NCBI GenBank assembly: GCA_945643635.1
Contig: CALZFC010000270.1
Location: 2,160,001-2,224,000, forward strand
Length of the DNA stretch: 64,000 nucleotides
Reading direction: 5' to 3'
Origin: Allodiplogaster sudhausi
Taxonomy: Eukaryota > Nematoda > Chromadorea > Rhabditida > Diplogasteridae
A program made the position numbers and the translations under genes. The stretch's first letter is position 1, and each line of letters begins with the position of its first letter. Under the pieces are notes generated by a model. That model did no database searches, had not been told where the DNA came from, and was given only the letters and a program-made list of their open reading frames with translations. This document shows positions 36,167-64,000 of the stretch, in pieces.

Positions 36167-38999
36167 CACCACGGGATCGAGTTGCAGAAGCCACCTCGAA
36201 GGCGGACAGTGAGCCTTCCCAAATGCACCTTTTCAGCGCTATAGAGTCTGCAGAGAGAGTGCGAGTCAATTATAGAATAAACATTTATATAATTATGTTC
36301 TGTTTTCAATTATTGCAATTTTTAAAGTATTTTTTTAAAGCATTTCTCTTAGAAACTTACAACCGGCATGACTTCTTCAACTTCATTCCCTTCCATCAGA
36401 CAATTCAATCGCCGACCACGAGTGCTGCCTCCGAGACCTGACCGGGTTAGCAGAAGATGAAAATGATCACCATAAATATCTTTCGATGCTAAGAATAAGT
36501 GGAAATATGAAATAAGGACAATATTGTTATTTTATAAAAAATAAATTTTTCCTACTTCAAATGATATACAGCTCTAAAGACAGAAAGAATAAAACCAATA
36601 AAAATTCACAGCTTGCAGGTCTTGAAAGAGTGGCCGGCAGATTTGCACGAGGGATACATCCGTCAAAAGTTCGACCATCTCAACAGCACAGTGAAAACGA
36701 AAGTTACGCTTAACGTAACTTTTTGCGTGTACTGCCTAGCATTATGTGCACTTAAAAAATAACTTATTAATTTCTCGATATCAGTGTGTTGGTCGACGAA
36801 TTAGAGCGTTTTAGGAAGTCGGCGCAAATGTGTTCATACTCGAGCATCGCTACTATGGCAAAAGCAAGCTAAAGTTAGTTATGTTCTATCTTAATTTTTT
36901 TTTTCAAAGCATCTTGGGCTCTCTCTCTCCGCTATATCTATTTCTCTCTTTTCTTTCTTTGTCTCTCTCTCTCCGCTAAATCTATTTCTCTCTTTTCTTT
37001 CTTTGTCTCTCTCTCTCTCTCTTTTCTCTCCCTTTTCTCTCTAGCTGCTCTCTTCTCTCTCTCTCTCTCTTTTCTCTCTAGCTTCTCTCTTCTCTCTCTC
37101 TCTATCTCTATCTCTCTCCAGCACGACGGATCTCAGCTATCTGACGTCGCTGCAGATGCTGCACGATGTCGTCGTGTTCATCGAGACTGCCAAGGAATCC
37201 CTCGACCTCGCCGGCCCTTGGATCACTTTTGGCGGCTCTTACTCAGGTCTTTTATATTCTTTTTATTATTATTGTTATTATTATTATTATTTATAATAAT
37301 AATAATAATAATATTAACTATTATTATTATTCTTGTTATTCTTATTATTACTATTGTTTTATTATTTTTTTATATTTTTCCAAAGCAGTAGACTTGTAAA
37401 AGCGAAATTCACCCATAAGCCTCTGGCCTTCTGACCGAACCGCTGTAGTCTGAAGAGTAGCATCCTTGCCAGGTGAGCTCTCTGCGTGGTCGCGTGCTCT
37501 CTTTCCGCAGCTCATCGCTGGAGCTGTCGCAAGCAGCGCGCCCGTACAGGCCAAAGTCGACTTTTACGGTTTGGATCGCTCTCTTTCTCTCACTCTCACT
37601 CATTCTCTCTAACTCTCTCAATCTCTCTCCCCCTTTCTCCTCCGCACACTCTCACCTGTCTTTTCTCTTGCTCTCTTACTCTCCCTTCTACTCTCTTATT
37701 TTTTCTAAACTTCACACTCTCGCCTCCCCTCCTCCTCTTCTTCTCACTCTGACACCATCTTTCTCTGTCTTTCTCTCAACTCTTCAATTAATGTTCCTCA
37801 TCATCTCATCTCTACATCCTCCCCTTGCTAGCCATGCCTTTCTCGCCATCTCTCTCTCTCTCACTCTCTTTCTCTCTTTCTCTCTCGGCCCTTTCCAGAG
37901 TACCTCGAGGTGGTGGAGAGAGTGCTCGCGCTGGAATCGCCCGAATGCCTCAACCGCACTGCGCCAGCTATTCTCTGCCACACGTCTCCTCGCCTCTACG
38001 CCAGATGGTCGGGCGGAACTCGGCCATCTATTCAAGTCGGCACCTAAGAAAGCCACATTTACCTACATGTCACAATTCACAAAAAAAAATTGTTTGAAAC
38101 AATCACTGTTTTGGCGTAAAACTGAAACAATATTGTTTCCGTTGTACACCGAAAAATGATTGTTTCCAACATTTTTTTGTTTGTTTGTATGTTCGCAAGG
38201 ATATAACGGATGTATCTGATTCATCCGATTCATCCACTACCCTTCGATATTGGGTGGTACTGCAAACATGTTTTGCATTTCTCCACGTGCTCAGCGAGTA
38301 GATTCTACTCTGTACTTGTCAGAGAAGCAGCTCTAAAATCCATAGAAAAACCGAAAGGCAAGAGAGATAGAAGATGTTTCTTCGTTTGTAGCTCTGAAAC
38401 TGCAACAGCGAAATGAGCTTCTCCTATTTTTTTTGTCCAACCATATTTTGACGCCAAGAAAGACAATTACAACTTTAGCATTCTTCCGCCGTGGCGAAAC
38501 GACACTTTCGTCTCGTTGGAGGACGTCGAGAACGTCTTCTCGCAGATGTACGGCGTCCTACAGGAGGTCGTCCAGTATTCGGGCGACAACTTTGCGGTCA
38601 GTAAATGTATATAAATATTATATGTGACTTTATATAATTACCATATTTATTCATTTTAATTAAATTACTGTTAATTGAGTGTAAAAAAAATTACGCAGTT
38701 ATATTAGACAAGTTTTTTTTATTGAAATAGTAAACAAGATTAAAGTGTTCCAGGGAGCCAAGAGTACGACGCAACTATGCGAGATCATGACCAAAGCGGA
38801 CGTCTGCGATGGTCATGTTGCTCTGCATGCATTGAGAGACGTCTTTACATGGGCTGTATGCTTCATCTTTATTCTTTCTCTGTTCATCCCCCTCCTTCTC
38901 CGCTCTCCGTCTTTAAATTTCAATCTTATCGATCTCTTGCCCCTCTCATTCTCTCTCTCTCTATCTTCATCGACTGTCTCTCTCTCCCTCTCTTCACCA

Positions 39000-39032
<33 letters not shown>

Positions 39033-39091
39033 GTTTCTCCCTCCTTTTCTCTCTGCTTCTCTTGACCCTCTTATTCTCTCTCTCTCCCTCT

Positions 39092-39122
<31 letters not shown>

Positions 39123-39137
39123 CCTCTCTCTTCACCG

Positions 39138-39193
<56 letters not shown>

Positions 39194-39514
39194 TCTTCTT
39201 CCTTCACAGGGCATGACTTCGATCAGTGGCAGTGCTCATGACGACAACGTTCAGCTCAAAGCTCTTATCCAATACATCGGTATTGATTACTTCTTGATAA
39301 GATATTGATTGATAATAGTTTTTTGGTGAACATGGTGATTTCTTTATTAATCGAGACATCTCGCACTTTACATCACATGATTTATTGATTATTTTAAAAG
39401 AAAAAAGACTTTGCAGATGGACATGACTCTGAAGGCCCAATCGATGACGAACTAGCAGGTAACTGCTCTTTTTTCAGTTTTTATATCTGTACATATACAT
39501 ATAATATATACATA

Positions 39515-39568
<54 letters not shown>

Positions 39569-41178
39569 ATATATTTATGCTACTGTTAAAAATCAATAAT
39601 TTCTAATTATTTGATGTGAATAGGTTTTGCTTGTAAAAATGTCGTATATGTATTTATTTATATATATTTTTTTTTAAATAATAAACATGATGTAATAATT
39701 TTTTATGTATTTATAATTTTTTATGTAAATACCATTGATTTTTCCTTTCATTTTAAATGCCTGAAGATCTGAAAAATTAGTTGTGTAAACAGCATTTTTC
39801 AGACAACGATTTGGTTAAAATGTCCCGGTGGTTTCCAGTTATACGCACCCTATATCTGGATGTGGAAAAGTTCATTTGCTGATCCTTTCCCTCCGCTTGG
39901 TTGTGAATATAGCAAATGGTAAATAATTGTCGAATTAGGGACAGGAGGAATCCATGGTCCAGAAAAGAAGGCTTTACACCACCGCCTGAATCTATACCCA
40001 TCGTCATTTCCAATAATGCATTTCGAATAATTGCATTTTGAAAATATTATTAAAAAAATATATTCATCTATGCATGCCAGAAGCTTTTTTTTTTACTTCT
40101 AAACATCTAATTTCAAGCAGCTTTCTGTTACCATTTCCTAGTCAGATCGGAAGCCAATAATATGCTGTTTTTTTTCCAGGCCTGCTGTGGACATGGCAGA
40201 CATGCAACGAGTTCGGCTTCTTCCAGTCGACCGACGCCGGCAAGAGCAGCGTCTTTGCAAGCGTCACGCCGGTCAAGTCTGTTCTTACTTTCTTAATTAC
40301 TTTTTTTTCTTCTTCTTCTTTTCTTTTTTGTCTCGTAATATTTATATTCACACTAGTTCAATTTTACCACTCATTATCATTCTTTTAACGAAACAAAAAC
40401 CGTACTCACCCTAAGTTCAATGGAACAGAGAGGGTCAGATAGTGAGAGAGAGAGAGAGAGAGAGACAGAGAGAGAGAGAGAGAAGAGACAGAACAGTGAG
40501 AAAGAGGATGAGAGGTGTTATCCAAATGAAGACTCCTTCTGTTTCCAGCCTCTTCATCCAGCAATGCGAGCAGGTCTTCGATATCGCCATTGACAGCATC
40601 GCCGCTTCGGTCGAGCGCAACAATCGTCGTTACGGTGGCAAGGAACAGTTCACGGTGTGATATGATTCTTCATTGAAATCATAAACTTCACAATCACAAT
40701 TCAAATCCTCCAAGAAATTGTAATGTAGTGCATTAATATGTAGTATTGAGTAATAAAAAAAAATATACATAATTACATTGTGGACGTCTAATTTTTTTTT
40801 ATAAATAAAATGTTTAAACTTTAATTTCCAAAGGGAACAAATGTCGTCTTGCCGAATGGAGACCGTGATCCGTGGCATGTCCAAGGCATTCTCGCTCCTT
40901 CTTCACGAGAGCCGAGCATTGTGCCGATTCTTATCAGCGGTTCGTATTTATGTATCTCGTTTTAATTTTAAAAAAAATTAAGTAATTTATAAATATTTTT
41001 TACGGAGAAAACTCTTCTAAACATTGACTTTTTTAATGGCAAAATTAAATCAGTCTATCAATAAATCTCCACCCAGGCGCCGCCCACTGCGCAGACATGT
41101 ATCCGGAGAGAGAAGAAGACGATGTTGAGTTGAAAGAGGCAAGACGGCAGATTCTTGCGGCAATCAAGACGTGGATTG
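36167..41178 (+). CDS. Second S28 serine carboxypeptidase, tandem copy, probably decayed
   Basis: Exons: 36167-36208, 36619-36714, 36815-36873, 37122-37246, 37473-37568, 37899-38035, about 38459-38595, 38754-38855, 39210-39279, 39417-39458, 40180-40276, 40549-40654, 40834-40939, 41077-41178. Marks: [64 protein letters not shown], and GAAHCADMY, so the catalytic triad is kept. Several intron phases match the upstream S28 gene, showing tandem duplication. Oddities: the ~40 residues normally between QKFDHLN and LEHRYYG (with the YIGGE motif) are absent although exons 36619-36714 and 36815-36873 join in frame; exon 37899-38035 shifts frame near 37945-37960; no signal-peptide exon is identified; and the last exon runs into an AT tract (AATAAA at 41273). 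It is either a pseudogene or carries a base error. Confidence 0.7.
36880..37121 (+). repeat. CT tract with a duplicated ~59-bp unit
   Basis: Two copies of a unit holding CTCCGCTA(T/A)ATCTATTTC, then further CT repeats up to the acceptor at 37121. Confidence 0.8.
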
Positions 41179-62041
<20,863 letters not shown>

Positions 62042-62710
62042 AGCTGTGCAAGGACGGAGGCGAAGAAGCCTCTGCTCTGCTCTGTTCTCTACCTCCTAGC
62101 TAGAACAAGACCCAATTTTGATTTCGCTAGCAAAGATCTTCGAAAAGTATATAACATAATAAACTATTTAAAAACAAATTCAATAAAAGGAAAAGGGAAT
62201 ATGATTCATGACTGGATAAGAAAGGAAGAGGCTGATGGTGAATCAAAAGCGCTAGTAAGAATGTTGACTCATCGTATTTTCATTGCAATTGGAGCGCTCG
62301 GTGTGTCATACTGGTTACAGATAAACGAGAATTTCAATTCAATTGCTGAATAAAGCGCTAAAATGATATTTATTATCAATATTTCATAAGTATATAAATA
62401 TATAACTTTAAACAACATGATTTAAGCTAATAATGTATTAAAACTAGCTGTGAAATATGCAACATCCATTGTTTCGCAGTCCGAATAATATTTAATTGCA
62501 ATCGCTTCACCTGAAAAGTCGCGCACATTTCGCGCGTCTTTTTCTCCTTTTGCTGCGCGAGTTCCGTCTTGAAGAAGTTCGCGTTGGTGCTCGCAAGGAG
62601 TTTTACATTGAAGTTTTCGTTGATGATTGATTGTCTTGTTATTTTGTTTTCTTTACAACTTTACAATTCTACAAGTTCCAGGAGAGCAACCCGATTTGAC
62701 CGTCGAGAGA
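62042..62710. promoter_or_regulatory. Divergent promoter region between CYFIP and BuGZ
   Basis: The two start codons (62041 minus, 62711 plus) are 669 bases apart and face away from each other, so this is probably a shared regulatory region. No clear TATA box is seen. It contains a 50-codon open frame at 62201-62353. Confidence 0.55.
62201..62353 (+). CDS. Small open frame with one predicted membrane segment (unconfirmed)
   Basis: Starts ATG ATT CAT; 50 codons. A charged N-terminal half (MIHDWIRKEEADGESKALVR) is followed by a hydrophobic stretch, IFIAIGALGVSYWL, then a polar tail. AATAAA overlaps the stop codon. The frame stays open for about 80 codons upstream, so it might be the last exon of a longer product. 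It stands in the divergent promoter of CYFIP and BuGZ. I do not recognise a family. It may be chance. Confidence 0.25.
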   Translation: MIHDWIRKEEADGESKALVRMLTHRIFIAIGALGVSYWLQINENFNSIAE

Positions 62711-64000
62711 ATGGGTCGCAAGAAGAAGAGAGTCGAGAAGCCGTGGTGCTGGTAGGTTTCATAATCTTTTGTTGTTGTTGTTTTTGTTGTTGGCACACGG
62801 CTGTTTTCAATGAAGTGAACGACAATTCGGCTGGACAGGGTAGTTTAAGGACCTAATAAGCGAGCCGCGTAAGGCAAGACTCATATTTCCTGCAAATGTT
62901 TTTCCTTGTCATGTTGTGTTTACTCGGATTTAGTGGCAGTTGGGTTGGGTCCGCGTAGCCGATGCAACCATTGCTTCTTGTGTAGTTATGTAATTCTCCT
63001 AAAGCTACGGCTTCTTCCGTGTTATTATTGTTGTCCTTCTTACACATTGGACATTTTCGAAAAGAAGTTGAGAATTTTTATCAAAATTGACCCAAAGTCA
63101 TAGTTTTTCTCCCAAAATCCTCTTTTCAGGTACTGCAATCGTGAGTTTGACGACGAGAAGATCCTGATTCAGCATCAGAAGGCCAAGCACTTCAAGTGCC
63201 ACATCTGCCACAAGAAGCTTTTCACAGGTCCAGGCCTCGCCATTCATTGCATGCAGGTTAGGCCAGAACCAGTGTTTCCGGTCCCGGAACCCAGTTTTCC
63301 CAGAACCAGTTTCCGAGAACCCAGTTTTCTCTGCTTTCTTCGAAAACACCAGAGAAAATAGCCACTTCTCTCGCCCTCAGGTTTTTCCTAACATGTAAGT
63401 TTTATCTCATAATTCTTTTCGCAGCGATTTGTTGAATTAAAAGAAATGGAGCATAGATCTCGTTTCAGTGAATAAATGTGTGTCGGAGCTAACGGATAAT
63501 TGGGATGAAAAGTTGGCCAATTTCAGAAATAATTTGCATTTGTATGAAAGTTTGCAGCATTTAGAAGTGTCATTCTTTGTACAAGTATGACTATGTAGTC
63601 TTGATACTTATAACGAGTATATGAATGTATACTTTTTAAGGATATATATGGATAGTATTTTCATAATTGGAAACAAATAATAATGTTTTATCTTTGCACA
63701 GGTACACAAAGAGACGATCGATAAGATACCAGCAGCGATGCCTGGCCGAGATTCGACGGACGTTGAAGTGTATGGAATGCAAGGGATGCCAGAAGGAGCG
63801 GCGAGAGGAAGTCAGAAAGAGTTTTGAGGAGTAATTGTTAACAAGATTAAAGGGATCAATGTGGATAGACCAGGTGAGAAACCAAGAATCCACTCTCGCT
63901 TTCGGCCTTTATGAAGCACTATCTCACTCACAATCAGTTTTTGCTGCAACTTGTAGCAAAAACTCCCGTGTTTTTACGTTACCCTACATTCCCTCCCGAG
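62711..64000 (+). CDS. BuGZ/ZNF207 orthologue, 3' end outside window
   Basis: C2H2 zinc-finger protein that binds microtubules and stabilises BUB3 at kinetochores (family knowledge). Exons: 62711-62751, 63130-63256, 63702 to about 63810. The N-terminus [20 protein letters not shown] is nearly invariant in the family. Two C2H2 fingers are complete: CWYCNREF...HQKAKH and CHICHKKL...HCMQVH, followed by [20 protein letters not shown] and [10 protein letters not shown]. If exon 3 is read on, it stops at 63825-63827 after ~95 codons; family proteins are longer, so a donor such as GTCAGA at 63811 probably leads to exons beyond the window. It is divergent from CYFIP. Confidence 0.92.

Noticed and set aside
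31684..41178. One gene with two S28 domains
   Set aside because: The last sure exon of the first domain ends in phase 1 (35866), while the first exon of the second domain (36167-36208) needs phase 0; an alternative last exon with a stop exists at 36030-36067. Two tandem genes fit better, but RNA data could overturn this.

Overview
This is nuclear DNA from a nematode. The evidence is a cuticle collagen of the nematode type, a tandem array of three GH25-like lysozymes of the C. elegans lys type, tandem S28 serine carboxypeptidases, and clear orthologues of CYFIP/GEX-2 and of BuGZ/ZNF207. Genes are split into many short GC-rich exons, and introns are AT-rich and loaded with (CT)n/(GA)n, (AT)n and (ATT)n tracts. 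I cannot name the genus. Most long open frames here are artefacts of CT/GA tracts. The gene models below were built by hand from homology, reading-frame phase and splice signals; single-base boundary errors are possible.

Layout. 1-7516 (+): the C-terminal ~620 residues of an ANKRD28/44/52-type ankyrin scaffold of protein phosphatase 6. 8640-16972 (+): a second gene of ~550 residues with ankyrin-like helices, not recognised. 17697-24816 (-): three tandem lysozyme genes, each with six exons. 24817-28397: intergenic, mostly CT/GA tracts. 28398-30801 (+): a seven-exon cuticle collagen of 292 residues. 31684-36067 (+): an S28 prolyl-carboxypeptidase-like enzyme. 36167-41178 (+): a tandem, partly decayed S28 copy. 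41179-45423: a mosaic of duplicated non-coding pieces, including a dead copy of one CYFIP exon. 45424-62041 (-): CYFIP/GEX-2, about 42 exons and ~1,270 residues. 62711 to the window end (+): BuGZ/ZNF207, divergent from CYFIP, 3' end outside the window.

How the genes relate: they do not form one pathway. The lysozymes and S28 peptidases look like secreted gut hydrolases, and GATA-type TGATAAG sites lie near them. CYFIP belongs to the Rac-WAVE actin machinery, BuGZ to spindle and kinetochore function, and the PP6 ankyrin scaffold to phosphatase targeting.

The most interesting signals are at the level of genome architecture. (i) GA tracts tend to begin at 5' splice sites and CT tracts to end at 3' splice sites. 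(ii) A ~1.4-kb foldback element carrying tRNA-like promoter boxes sits in a CYFIP intron. (iii) A collagen-intron minisatellite repeats the 3' splice site itself, and a relative lies in a lysozyme intron. (iv) There are five GC-AG introns and one intron with no AG acceptor. (v) The second S28 gene has a frameshift and an internal deletion. I found no convincing new multi-gene system.
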